A stretch of 64,000 nt of DNA from an uncultured Prolixibacteraceae bacterium. Lineage in GTDB: Bacteria; Bacteroidota; Bacteroidia; Bacteroidales; Prolixibacteraceae. A model generated the notes under the pieces. It searched no databases, had not been told where the DNA came from, and saw nothing but the letters and a program-made list of their open reading frames with translations. Of this stretch, positions 1-8,746 are shown in pieces (position 1 is the stretch's first letter; the number at the start of each line of letters is the position of its first letter). Location: the NCBI GenBank assembly GCA_913063265.1, contig CAJXZG010000007.1, forward strand, positions 1 through 64,000, written 5' to 3'. The position numbers were made by a program, and so were the translations under genes.

Positions 1-27
1 TTATATTAACTATTAAAAATTCTTATT

Positions 28-993
28 ATGAGAAAGTCATTTGCATTTATTTCAATGATTATTGTGGCGGCATTTACAGCAGTGAATTTTACATCGTGTG
101 AAAAGGATGATCCCATTCCGGCTCCCACTGTAAAAATACTGGCAGATATTGATCCAAATGATCAGTACACTGTTATGCTCACCGTTCAGGCAACTGATGC
201 GGAATCGTATATGTGGAACTACGGTGACGGTGAAAGCGCCACAGTTTCAGGAAACCATTCCTATACATATGATGCTTCAGGGGATTACACGATTACTGTA
301 ACCGTTACCAACCAAACCGGAACAGCGTCAGCATCTGCAGATATTACTATTAATCCATCTATTCAGGAAATGTTGGCAGGTGTTGATGCTGCCGGTAAAG
401 AATGGGTTCTTTCAACAACTGCTTCAGCAGACGATGGAGTTGGACCGTTAGCAGAAACTGAGCTAATTGTTAATCTTCCGGTTGCGTTAGTTGGAGGTGA
501 CCTTTTAGGATATGTAAATTTACCGGAAGAATATGACAATGTTTTCACCTTTAAACCTGATGGCAGTTATACAGTCGACAATGTAAATGGACAAAACCTT
601 TGTACTGCTATAAAAGCCATTATGACTACTGGTGAGCCGGAACCGGGAAATAACTGGACGTATGGCGGTTTAGGTTTTGCCACAATGCCATATACAGTTG
701 ACGCAAGTGCTAAATGGAATGTAACAGAAGATGCAACAATTGCTTTTGCTGCTATGAGCGAAGATCCAACGAGTGGGGAAGCAAATCCTCCACTTACACC
801 GATGGATGTTAGTTACGAAGGTGTTACTCAACTTTCTATTTCAGAGAACGGTTATTTTGGAATTTTAGATTTGACGAATTATGTCATTATCAGATCCATT
901 TCACCGGACAAAATGCAGGTAGATATTATTGCACATACTACTGTTGCACAACCCTCAATTTTTGTTCGTGCTACAATGGTACCAAAAAAATAA
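28..993 (+). CDS. PKD-domain surface lipoprotein
   Basis: A 321-residue predicted lipoprotein. The signal peptide ends at a lipobox with Cys24 (FTSC) followed by acidic residues, as in exported Bacteroidota lipoproteins. A PKD/Ig-like domain spans about residues 35-110, with the characteristic WNYGDGES and YTYDASGDYTITVTV segments. The rest is beta-rich and unassigned. Proteins of this kind often sit behind SusC/SusD genes as glycan-binding surface proteins, but no SusC/D is visible because the gene lies at the window edge. Start chosen at the ATG that gives a full signal peptide. A strong terminator follows directly, so it is probably the last gene of an upstream operon. Lipoprotein and PKD calls are firm; glycan binding is inferred. 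Confidence 0.85.
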   Translation: MRKSFAFISMIIVAAFTAVNFTSCEKDDPIPAPTVKILADIDPNDQYTVMLTVQATDAESYMWNYGDGESATVSGNHSYTYDASGDYTITVTVTNQTGTASASADITINPSIQEMLAGVDAAGKEWVLSTTASADDGVGPLAETELIVNLPVALVGGDLLGYVNLPEEYDNVFTFKPDGSYTVDNVNGQNLCTAIKAIMTTGEPEPGNNWTYGGLGFATMPYTVDASAKWNVTEDATIAFAAMSEDPTSGEANPPLTPMDVSYEGVTQLSISENGYFGILDLTNYVIIRSISPDKMQVDIIAHTTVAQPSIFVRATMVPKK

Positions 994-1012
994 AGTTCCA
1001 GAGAGGAGATTT

Positions 1013-1053
1013 ATAAACTGCCGATACTCTGATTTCGGCAGTTTATCTTTTTT
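1013..1053 (+). terminator. Rho-independent terminator
   Basis: A perfect 12-bp inverted repeat (ATAAACTGCCGA at 1013-1024 and its complement at 1035-1046) with a 10-base loop, followed by six T from 1048. It separates the PKD lipoprotein gene from the GH5 gene. Confidence 0.88.
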
Positions 1054-1080
1054 ACATTTTCATTTAAAAACCATACTCCT

Positions 1081-2697
1081 ATGATTTTACGATATACAGT
1101 AATTCTGTTCATCGCGATGATGTTTTTTGCCTGTGGCGAAAGAGGAAAAGTGATGGAGAACAAGGGTTTTATACAGGTTAAGGATCAAAAATTCATTGAT
1201 CCACAAGGTCGTCAGGTACTTTTAAGCGGAATAAACTTTATCAGTAAAAATCCTGCTGAAAAATATATACCCCCTCAGGGAGTTGAAACATTTCAACAAT
1301 TCAAAAGCTGGGGATTTAATTGTATCCGTTTAGGGATAATTTGGGATGGTTTAGAACCGGAACCCGGAAAATACAACGAAGATTATCTTGCCGAAATTGA
1401 TAAAAGAATTCAGTGGGCGGCAGATAATGGAATATATGTTTTAATTGATATGCATCAGGATTTATATGGTGCCAAATTCTCTGATGGAGCACCCGACTGG
1501 GCCACGCTAGATGAAGGGAAAGATCATTATACCGGCGCAGTTTGGAGTGATTCTTATTTAATCAGCCCGGCTGTTCAAACTGCTTTCGATAATTTCTGGA
1601 AAAATAAGCCGGCATCCGATGGTATTGGTATTCAGGATCATTATGCAAATCTCTGGAAATACCTGGCAAAAAGATATTCAAAAAATACAACAGTAATTGG
1701 TTACGATATAATGAACGAACCTTTTATGGGTACTTCGGCAAATAAAATTATGCCTACGATGTTGGAAGCTTATGCCGAAATTTTAGTTCAGGAAACGGGT
1801 CAGGCTCCACCTACTGAGGAAGAATTGCTGATGATGTGGAGTGATGAAGAATCAAGGCTGGAAGCTTTAAATCTTATTTCAACCAGGGAGAAATATTCTA
1901 AAGTAGTCGATGCAATTTACAGCGATAATGCCTCTTTTGAGCGGAATGAATTACAATCTATGTACCAGAAAGTAGCTGATGCAATTCGGGAAGAGGACCA
2001 AAACCATATACTCTTTTTAAATCATAGTTATTTCTCAAATACAGGTGTTTCAACCGCAATTGAAACTACAAAATTAGCAGATGGAACAGTTGATAAACAA
2101 GTAGCTTATGCTGCTCATGGTTATGATCTGGTGGTTGATACTAAAGAAGTAGAAAATCCAAGTTATGAACGTGTTGAGTTTATTTTCGATAGAATTGCTG
2201 AAAGTGGAAAGAGAATGAATGTGCCCGTTTTAGTGGGCGAATGGGGAGCATTACATGGAAAATCATTAAAAATGGTAGAGACAGCACGACACCTGGTCGG
2301 CCTTCTGGAGAGTCATAAATTTAGTAACACTTATTGGGCTTTTTATAATAATATTGAAACATATTCCTATTTTAAGAATGCTATTATCAGGCCTTATCCA
2401 CAGCACATTTCAGGATCTTTAGTGGAGTATAATTATGATTTTAAAACCGGTGATTTTACTTGTATTTGGAATGAAACAGAACAAAGTAAGTCCCCTACAA
2501 TTATCTATGTACCTAATCTTAAACTATTATCAAAAGAGGATATTAAAACGACACCGTCCGCAGAACAAATTGTTTTTGAGTACAGCGATAAATCAAATGC
2601 AGGTAAACTTTTCATATCACCCGTAGGTGAGGATATTGTAAGGACAGTAAGCTTTTGTCTTCAAACCAGGAAAGGGGATGAAATCTCCATCCAATAA
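1081..2697 (+). CDS. GH5 family glycoside hydrolase lipoprotein (endoglycoceramidase-like)
   Basis: A 538-residue secreted lipoprotein (lipobox Cys18, FFAC) with a clan GH-A (beta/alpha)8 barrel. The GH5 acid/base is Glu213 in IMNEPF and the nucleophile is Glu387 in VLVGEWGAL. The stretch VLIDMHQDLYG...DGAPDWA resembles endoglycoceramidase-related GH5 members. The C-terminal ~90 residues form a small beta domain, also typical of that group. The likely reaction is retaining hydrolysis of a beta-linked glycan or glycoside outside the cytoplasm; the substrate cannot be read from sequence. It is followed after 39 bases by the GH99-like gene and probably co-transcribed. The preceding terminator implies its own promoter. 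Confidence 0.85.
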   Translation: MILRYTVILFIAMMFFACGERGKVMENKGFIQVKDQKFIDPQGRQVLLSGINFISKNPAEKYIPPQGVETFQQFKSWGFNCIRLGIIWDGLEPEPGKYNEDYLAEIDKRIQWAADNGIYVLIDMHQDLYGAKFSDGAPDWATLDEGKDHYTGAVWSDSYLISPAVQTAFDNFWKNKPASDGIGIQDHYANLWKYLAKRYSKNTTVIGYDIMNEPFMGTSANKIMPTMLEAYAEILVQETGQAPPTEEELLMMWSDEESRLEALNLISTREKYSKVVDAIYSDNASFERNELQSMYQKVADAIREEDQNHILFLNHSYFSNTGVSTAIETTKLADGTVDKQVAYAAHGYDLVVDTKEVENPSYERVEFIFDRIAESGKRMNVPVLVGEWGALHGKSLKMVETARHLVGLLESHKFSNTYWAFYNNIETYSYFKNAIIRPYPQHISGSLVEYNYDFKTGDFTCIWNETEQSKSPTIIYVPNLKLLSKEDIKTTPSAEQIVFEYSDKSNAGKLFISPVGEDIVRTVSFCLQTRKGDEISIQ

Positions 2698-2736
2698 TTA
2701 TAATTTCAGGAATTCAAATTATTTAGTTCAAAGCCA

Positions 2737-3843
2737 GTGATAAATCAATTCATTTATTCAATTGTATTTTTTTTTGCGTTCAATCTCAACGCCGGTGGCC
2801 AAAAAGAAATAAAAACCAATGTTGTAAATTACAAAGTTCATACATTTTATTATGGATGGTTTGGAAATCCTGAATTTGATGGAAAATATAATAACTGGAA
2901 CCACCAGATAATTCCGCACTGGATTGATACTACCTGGAATAATGCCGGCAGTTTCCCCGGTAATGATGATATTGGAGCAAACTATTATCCGGCCTTGGGA
3001 GCTTATAGTTCAAATAACCCCGATATTATTTCCAAACACATGGAATGGATCAAGGAAGCTGGAATTGGTGTTTTGGCTATTAGCTGGTGGGGACCAAATT
3101 CATTTACTGATAAATCTGTTTTGGCATATTTAAACCTGGCGCAACATTTTGGACTTAAAATTACTTTCCATGTAGAACCCGTTTATAAATCAGTAGAAGA
3201 ATTCAAAAAATTATTAGAGTATTTAGTTGAAAAATACAGCAATCATCCGGCATTATTTAAGTATCATGGAAAACCCATGTATTATATCTACGATTCGGGG
3301 AAAGTGAAATTTCATGAATGGAATAAGTTACTCAACGCTAACGGTGAGCTAAGTATTAGAAATACAAAACTCGATGCTGTTTTTATTGGCCATTGGGAAA
3401 GAAGGCTTGATGGCGAATTTATAATTAAATCAGCATTTGATGGTTTTTATACCTACTATGCCAGCGATGGATTTATGTATGGCTGCATCACTTCCAACTG
3501 GCCTGTATTGGCAAATTTTGCAAAAGAAAATGATTTGCTGTTTATTCCATGCCCGGGCCCGGGATATATCGACACCAGAATTAGACCCTGGAATACCAGA
3601 AATACTAAAGACCGTAATAATGGGAAATACTATGAGCAAATGTTTATGAATGCTGTAAAGCTGAATCCCGACTTTATAAGCATTACATCTTTTAATGAGT
3701 GGCATGAAGGCACCCAAATTGAGCCTGCCGTCCCGAAGTCAATATCAACTTTCACTTACAAAGATTATGGGAAGGAGACTAACCCTAAGTTTTATATCCA
3801 AAAAACGAGAGAATTAATAAATAAAATGAATCAAAAAGAATGA
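2737..3843 (+). CDS. GH99-like endo-mannosidase-type glycoside hydrolase
   Basis: A 368-residue secreted protein with a GTG start that gives a short hydrophobic signal segment ending near residue 20. The mature part opens with FYYGWFGNPEFDG...W.H, and the C-terminal block SFNEWHEGTQIEPA contains the two conserved GH99 glutamates (Glu321 and Glu324). AISWWG and HVEPVY also match the family. Known GH99 enzymes are endo-alpha-1,2-mannosidases or mannanases acting by a retaining mechanism with an epoxide intermediate; related GHL-type proteins act on other glycans. The length is normal. The GTG start is preferred because no ATG precedes the signal segment. The neighbouring GH5 suggests joint action on one substrate. 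Confidence 0.8.
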   Translation: MINQFIYSIVFFFAFNLNAGGQKEIKTNVVNYKVHTFYYGWFGNPEFDGKYNNWNHQIIPHWIDTTWNNAGSFPGNDDIGANYYPALGAYSSNNPDIISKHMEWIKEAGIGVLAISWWGPNSFTDKSVLAYLNLAQHFGLKITFHVEPVYKSVEEFKKLLEYLVEKYSNHPALFKYHGKPMYYIYDSGKVKFHEWNKLLNANGELSIRNTKLDAVFIGHWERRLDGEFIIKSAFDGFYTYYASDGFMYGCITSNWPVLANFAKENDLLFIPCPGPGYIDTRIRPWNTRNTKDRNNGKYYEQMFMNAVKLNPDFISITSFNEWHEGTQIEPAVPKSISTFTYKDYGKETNPKFYIQKTRELINKMNQKE

Positions 3844-4007
3844 GATTAAAAGCATAAAAATTTCAGACTTGTTGTTTTCAATTATAATCTAAAACCTCCT
3901 GGAATCGGTTAAATGAATATTCAAATAAATTACAGAACCGATGCTACAGAGCCAGAGAAACCACTTATAACATTGTTAAACTTGTTAAAAATGAACATAT
4001 CTAAATA

Positions 4008-4758
4008 ATAAAAACATGTCTTTTTCTGGTACTCTCTTTTTCCATATATGTAGAGATATCAGCTAAAAATGTGAATGTAAATGACTATGGAGCAATAGCC
4101 AATGACGAAATCGACGACAGTCAGGCCATTCAAAAGGCACTAAATGAAGCAGCGTTGGATGGTGGTGTTTGTATTATACCTGCAGGTAAATACCGTTTAA
4201 ACAAAGAATTAGTTGTTCCCAAAGGAGTTACGCTGAAAGGTAGTAGTGAAGTCACACCACACCCTTTTACCCCTGTTGCATCTGTATTAAATATTTATGC
4301 CGGGAAAGGGGATGTAAATGCGGCATCTGCCATTACCCTAAAATGGAATGCATCTGTAAAAAATATGATAATTAACTATCCGGAACAACAGCTTCCCAAT
4401 ATTATACCCTATCCATGGACAATTCAAATTGACGGGCAAATGTGCCAGGTACTTGACGTAACCATGACCAACCCATACATGGCAATTGATGCTGGCTCAA
4501 AAAGTAACGAGCTGCATTTCATAAGAAATGTGTATGCCTGTCCGTTAAAGATTGGTGTTTATGTCGACCAGTGTACCGATGTGGGAAGATTAGAGAATGT
4601 ACATTTTAACCCTAATTTTTGGAAACGGTCTACTCTGAAATCTGAATTGCCTGAAATTCCGGAAGGTTATAATGGTGGCAGAGAAGGCTTTCTTAACGAA
4701 TTTATTGCTTAACTACCTGCAGGAAAATCTGATGGGTTTTAGGTGCAGGCCAGTTTAA
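4008..4758 (+). pseudogene. Decayed right-handed beta-helix (pectate-lyase superfamily) gene
   Basis: The reading frame from 4071 encodes a clear pectate-lyase-superfamily N-terminus (VNDYGAIAND..DDSQAIQKAL, then IIPAGKYRL). It stops at 4712 after about 213 residues, well short of the usual 400 or more. Three lesions are visible. In-frame upstream codons from 4008 encode a signal-peptide-like KTCLFLVLSFSIYVEISA, but the expected ATG is ATA. At about 4700 the frame shifts: the +1 frame continues NLLLNYLQENLMGFR, which fits a family-like LxxYxxENLxGFR segment. That frame ends at 4758 with no further homologous sequence. A GTG at 4071 could start a truncated cytoplasmic product, but loss of function is more likely. 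Confidence 0.72.
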
Positions 4759-4949
4759 AATACTGCTTGCAACATACTAAAATCCGTTGGTTCCATTCCA
4801 GTTTCTTAACATTCAATTGGGTATGTTTCATATATTTTATATAAGATTCCTGTTTATCCCAACTATGGGTAATTCACCCCATTTATTTGGAAAATTGCTG
4901 CAAGGCGGAGAAATTTGGCTCATTCATTCACTATTAAAAATTATTTATT

Positions 4950-5321
4950 ATGAAAAAGTTTTTGTTATTTCTTTTTGTTACTACTCTGTTTGTAGGTTCC
5001 TTAAGTGCCGATAATAAAAATTCGGAATCCGGGTTAATCGGAGAATGGAAGTTTGAATGCCCCAGTGCCCCTTATGGTTATACTGCAGGTTCCATATTTG
5101 TTTTAAAAAAGGAAGGGAAACTTGAAGGATATGTAAAATTTTCTGACGGCTATAAAATTGATCTGAAAAATATTGATTTCTCAGAAAACACTTTTAAATC
5201 AGGAATTTATGTAGACTATGAGTACGTTGGTCTTAAAGCTACCCTTGATGGAACTAAAATGAAAGGTACTGCCAATTCGCCTGAAGGAGATTTATCATTC
5301 ACGGCAAATAAGGTGGAATAG
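4950..5321 (+). CDS. Small secreted beta-rich protein, function unknown
   Basis: A 123-residue protein with a type I signal peptide (cleavage near residue 20, after SLSA). The mature part begins with a segment reading LIGEWKFECPSAPYGYTAGS, followed by alternating strands and a conserved-looking C-terminal block (LKATLDGTKMKGTANSPEG). This layout is lipocalin/avidin-like: GxW near the N-terminus, then a small up-and-down barrel. No named family is assigned. It stands alone between a decayed lyase gene and an outer-membrane barrel gene. Start chosen at ATG 4950 because the signal peptide follows immediately. Confidence 0.7.
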   Translation: MKKFLLFLFVTTLFVGSLSADNKNSESGLIGEWKFECPSAPYGYTAGSIFVLKKEGKLEGYVKFSDGYKIDLKNIDFSENTFKSGIYVDYEYVGLKATLDGTKMKGTANSPEGDLSFTANKVE

Positions 5322-5648
5322 CTATATCTGACTAATCCTGTTTTGGGCTGTTTTTTCCTATTAAGTGAGAATGAAAACCAACATTTGCCTTTCAGGGAAA
5401 AAGCAAGAACCAAACAGGATAGTTTCCCTTGTAGATCTAAATCGCACCTTTATAAGTAAGACAGGAATTTAAATGACTCTACCTCCAGGCACTCTTTAAT
5501 CTTTTTGTCCTGTTGATTGATAACGACCAACTACGATTAATCCAATTAAAAAACATGCATCACACCCACACCAAATTGAAAATATTCTCTTTACAAAGAG
5601 AAGTTCATTTCAATTATGATACCGCTGCTATCATACAATTTTAATTAT
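5322..5648 (+). other. Intergenic region without recognised gene
   Basis: About 327 bases with no supported gene. A distant pair ATCCTGTTTTGG (near 5335) and CCAAACAGGAT (near 5410) is complementary but too far apart to be a convincing terminator. No clear TAnnTTTG box was found before the barrel gene. Confidence 0.5.
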
Positions 5649-6911
5649 ATGATAAAAACAGCGTTTTTATTTTTTTTCTGTCTTATTACTTTGGATATAT
5701 ACTGTCAGGATTCAGGAGAAATAGTTGGAAGTATCGATTCTATTCAGATTAAAAAAAATTGGCGGACCAAAGATCAAATTATTTTACAGGAGCTTCTGTT
5801 TAAGAAAGGTGATGCGTTTTCAGAAGAATCTTTGCAAAAATCGATTTCCAGGATATGGAATATCGGTAATTTTGCCAAGGTCGATTATACGCTGGACACT
5901 CTTGTGGCAGGGAGCTACATGATTACAATTATAGCAAAAGATGCTTTTACATTATTGCCCATTTTCTCATTTCATGGTAACCGTAACGATTATCAATTGG
6001 GTCTTGGTGTTAAGGATAATAATTTTTTAGGTCGGAATATATCCCTCGATCTGGTTGGGAATTTTGGAACAACCAGAAACGATTACCAATTAGGTATAAG
6101 CCTTCCCCGTCAGCTACTTTATAAAAATATGGTTTTAAGTTTCAATGCATCAAAAGGTATCGGGAAGAATTACACCTATGAAAATAATCTTAAGAATTCA
6201 GCAGTTGCCTTTCATAAGTGGAATATTTCGGGAAGTATTGGGAATCCCTACCATACCGATTACAAATATACTTTCTCACCTAATTTAAGTTGGAACTTAT
6301 TTCAACATAAAACCGATTCAACCTTATTAAAAGACGAGGAAGTTATACATCCGGATAACTACAAAATAAGCTACCTGTCCCTCTCGGTAAATGAATCGAT
6401 AGGATTGATAAATAGAATTAGGCATCAAAAAAACGGATATTCGGCATCAGTTGGTTTTGGTGTAGGAATTGGACTGGACAAGAACAGTCCTACATATACG
6501 GGTGTAGGCTTTAACGTAGCTTATTATAAATTATTAAACCGAATAATTGAGTTATCAGCTAAATTTTCTACCGGATATACCACTGCTACAAAATCGTCAC
6601 TTATTTATTATCTGGGGCCGGGTAATATCCGGGGGCTTTTAACCGGACAGGAATATGGGCAGGGTTATTATTCCGGATTAGTTAGTGCAGGGTTTACCTA
6701 TGTTTATCGCGATTGGTTTGCCCTTGAGCACAGTGTTTACAGTAATTTTGGGAAAGCCGGTGATAATTATTTTAATATGTACAGATCGGTTCCCCGGGTT
6801 TCATTAGGAACAGGAATTAAAATATGGATACCTCTTATTCCATGGCTAGAAGCCAGTGTTCATTTTTCCTGGCTAAAAGGAAATAATAATTGGTTCTATT
6901 TATCAATCTGA
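5649..6911 (+). CDS. Omp85/BamA-like outer-membrane beta-barrel with POTRA domain
   Basis: A 420-residue protein counted from ATG 5649. An upstream ATG at 5616 would add 11 residues before a perfectly good signal peptide (MIKTAFLFFFCLITLDIYCQ), so the inner start is preferred. Residues about 25-95 form one POTRA-like unit (KTKDQIILQELLFKKGDAF-like pattern, then ISRIWNIGNFAKV). The remainder is an amphipathic barrel of repeated aromatic strands. PGNIRGL near residue 330 corresponds to the (V/I)RGF/Y lid-loop motif of the Omp85 barrel. It is shorter than BamA and closer in size to single-POTRA surface-antigen (D15-like) proteins. The role is probably insertion or export of outer-membrane or surface proteins; its client is unknown. 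Confidence 0.8.
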   Translation: MIKTAFLFFFCLITLDIYCQDSGEIVGSIDSIQIKKNWRTKDQIILQELLFKKGDAFSEESLQKSISRIWNIGNFAKVDYTLDTLVAGSYMITIIAKDAFTLLPIFSFHGNRNDYQLGLGVKDNNFLGRNISLDLVGNFGTTRNDYQLGISLPRQLLYKNMVLSFNASKGIGKNYTYENNLKNSAVAFHKWNISGSIGNPYHTDYKYTFSPNLSWNLFQHKTDSTLLKDEEVIHPDNYKISYLSLSVNESIGLINRIRHQKNGYSASVGFGVGIGLDKNSPTYTGVGFNVAYYKLLNRIIELSAKFSTGYTTATKSSLIYYLGPGNIRGLLTGQEYGQGYYSGLVSAGFTYVYRDWFALEHSVYSNFGKAGDNYFNMYRSVPRVSLGTGIKIWIPLIPWLEASVHFSWLKGNNNWFYLSI

Positions 6912-6980
6912 TAGCAAAGGCTTTAATAAAAAACCATTTGTTCCTGTATTTTTATTATAGCAATTCCAGACCTTACATAA

Positions 6981-7352
6981 CACAAAACCGATTTTTATCT
7001 GTTTTTCAAAAAAGAAAAGGGTAACTATATAAAGAAATCGAATAAAAATCCGGGAAATTATTTATCCCCTCACAGGATAGGTTCATATAATACTAATAAT
7101 GATGGCATAGATGAAATACTTGCCGGAGCAACTATTGTGGATGAACAGGGAGAAGTCATCTGCCATTTAAATACTGACATAGTAAAACATTGGTATGAAG
7201 GTCATATTGACGGTATTGTAACTATGAAGCAAAATAAAAACAATATAAAATTAGCAAAGTTTATATCCGAAAATTATAAATTGTGTTTCAACTGCAAAAC
7301 CCCGATGTTATTTGGTGATTCCAAAAGTTTAATTATCAAAATGGGAAGCTAA
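6981..7352 (+). pseudogene. Remnant of a rhamnogalacturonan-lyase/FG-GAP type gene
   Basis: An open frame without a usable ATG runs from 6981 to the stop at 7352; the only internal start-like codon is GTG 7137. The translated segment SYNTNNDGIDEILAGATIVD followed by EQGEVI resembles the calcium-binding D-x-D-G-x-D-E-I repeat of PL11 rhamnogalacturonan lyases and FG-GAP propellers (DGKDEIVxGAxVxD). The usual GHGDALHVGDxDP continuation is replaced by GHIDGIVTM, and the sequence then loses similarity. The family is suggested by motif only. The fragment supports past loss of lyase genes from this locus. Confidence 0.5.
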
Positions 7353-7506
7353 AATAAGATAAATTTAATAAGCTCAAAACAGATTGTGTTAAGTAAAATG
7401 CAATTTCAGTCGGCGGACCGAGGCAGCATTTTTATTGCGCTGATTTATCAATCAAGTAAAAAGAATTTTTAGTTATTTTACCAAAGATTAAAACAATCCT
7501 GTAAAA

Positions 7507-8325
7507 TTGAAACTAACAAGGTTTATAAATAATCATTTCAGTCTACTTGACAAAAAAAAGGATCGCCTTCTTTTAATTATTACAGTATTTGTTTTCAGTG
7601 TAGCATTTCTTAACCTTTTTGTTCCATTTAATATTAATCGTTGGTATTCTGATTCAGGAATTATACAATTTCTGCGTCTATCCGGTTATGGTTTTGTAGT
7701 AAGCCTTGTCTTTTTATTCACACAATTTCCCTTAAGAAAATGGTTTAAACAAGAGCAATTCAAGATTAAATTTTACATTTTATGGCTGCTGATTGAAATA
7801 ATATTAATCAGCATGGTTTATATGTTTATGTATGGAAATCCTATCGGTAACTTTTTAAATGATTTTATTTTTTCAATTCGTTACACCGTTTTAGGCATAA
7901 TACTTCCCTATTCTTTTGCACTCATGATTATTTATTATAAAAAACAACGTGCGGAAATACATTCTCTAAGGGATAATATGAATATACCTTCTTCTGAAAA
8001 TCTTTTAAAATTAAGTGATGAAAAAAAACGGGTTAAATTTTCCGTTCTGACTTCAAGCATACTTTATCTGGAGGCGGCCGATAATTATGTGTATATTTAT
8101 TACACTGAAAACGGCAAAGTAAAAAGAGAGGTTTTGAGAAATTCCTTAAAAAATCTCGAAGAAAAACTAAAATCGGAGTCAATAATAAGGTGTCATCGTT
8201 CATACATAGTGAATTCCCGACAAATTGAATCTGTTAAAAAATCCGGAAAAAATCTTCGCCTTAAATTAAAACACTGCAATGAAACAATCCATGTTTCTCA
8301 AAAATACCAGTCGTTATTTCAGTAG
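7507..8325 (+). CDS. Membrane-anchored LytTR-family transcriptional regulator
   Basis: A 272-residue protein with a TTG start (no ATG is available before the first membrane segment). Four hydrophobic helices at about residues 22-42, 60-80, 90-112 and 120-142 are followed by a linker. A C-terminal LytTR DNA-binding domain spans about residues 165-270; it includes ILYLEAADNYVYIYY, REVLRNSLKNLEEKL and RCHRSYIVN, all typical of the fold. No receiver domain is present, so it is probably a one-component regulator driven by its membrane part or by an unseen partner. Targets are unknown; the neighbouring catabolic genes are candidates by position only. Confidence 0.88.
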   Translation: MKLTRFINNHFSLLDKKKDRLLLIITVFVFSVAFLNLFVPFNINRWYSDSGIIQFLRLSGYGFVVSLVFLFTQFPLRKWFKQEQFKIKFYILWLLIEIILISMVYMFMYGNPIGNFLNDFIFSIRYTVLGIILPYSFALMIIYYKKQRAEIHSLRDNMNIPSSENLLKLSDEKKRVKFSVLTSSILYLEAADNYVYIYYTENGKVKREVLRNSLKNLEEKLKSESIIRCHRSYIVNSRQIESVKKSGKNLRLKLKHCNETIHVSQKYQSLFQ

Positions 8326-8362
8326 ACAACATATTCATTTGAGTTGTTCGTCCCCGTGATGC

Positions 8363-8402
8363 GCAATTATATCATATTCATGCTATTTAACGATATAATT
8401 GC
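8363..8402. repeat. 11-bp inverted repeat downstream of LytTR gene
   Basis: GCAATTATATC at 8363-8373 is exactly complementary to GATATAATTGC at 8392-8402, with an 18-base spacer. No T-run follows, so it may be a weak terminator or a protein-binding palindrome. Confidence 0.45.
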
Positions 8403-8653
8403 TGCTAAATATTGTTGTGTACAACTTATACCCCGGTAGTTAAACACTAAATAATGTTCAGCAAGTAAAGCCATTGTTTTTATCACACCGTAAAAAGGTA
8501 AGTATTGTTTGGCAGAAAGCCTGCAAACTCAATCAGTTTTTCTTATAATCAGATTTCAAAAACAGTTGACTTTTTTATCTCGTTTCCAAAAAATGATTTA
8601 TAACAACAAAATATTATTCATTTTATGAATCAATACTTTGTTCTCATTTGAAC

Positions 8654-8661
8654 TATTTTTG
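8654..8661 (+). promoter_or_regulatory. Possible Bacteroidota -7 box
   Basis: TATTTTTG matches the TAnnTTTG consensus, about 85 bases before the ATG at 8747. No well-placed -33 TTTG was found, so this is only a candidate. Confidence 0.25.
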
Positions 8662-8746
8662 TATGTTAGAAAGAACATATTGAACTTTACTATGTAGTTA
8701 AAAGTTGCACTTTTACCATTTAAATAAAACCTAATAAAAAATCAGA

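Larger units (their letters stand above)
8326..8746 (+). other. Intergenic region upstream of phosphoesterase gene
   Basis: About 420 bases without a supported gene. It contains an 11-bp inverted repeat (8363-8402) and a TAnnTTTG-like box (8654-8661), listed separately. Nothing else was recognised. Confidence 0.5.

Noticed and set aside
3913-4008. 31-codon open frame MNIQINYRTDATEPEK
   Set aside because: Too short, no signal or family features, and no support from context.
4787-5014. 75-residue open frame
   Set aside because: It overlaps the start of the small secreted protein, has no signal or family features and an uneven composition.
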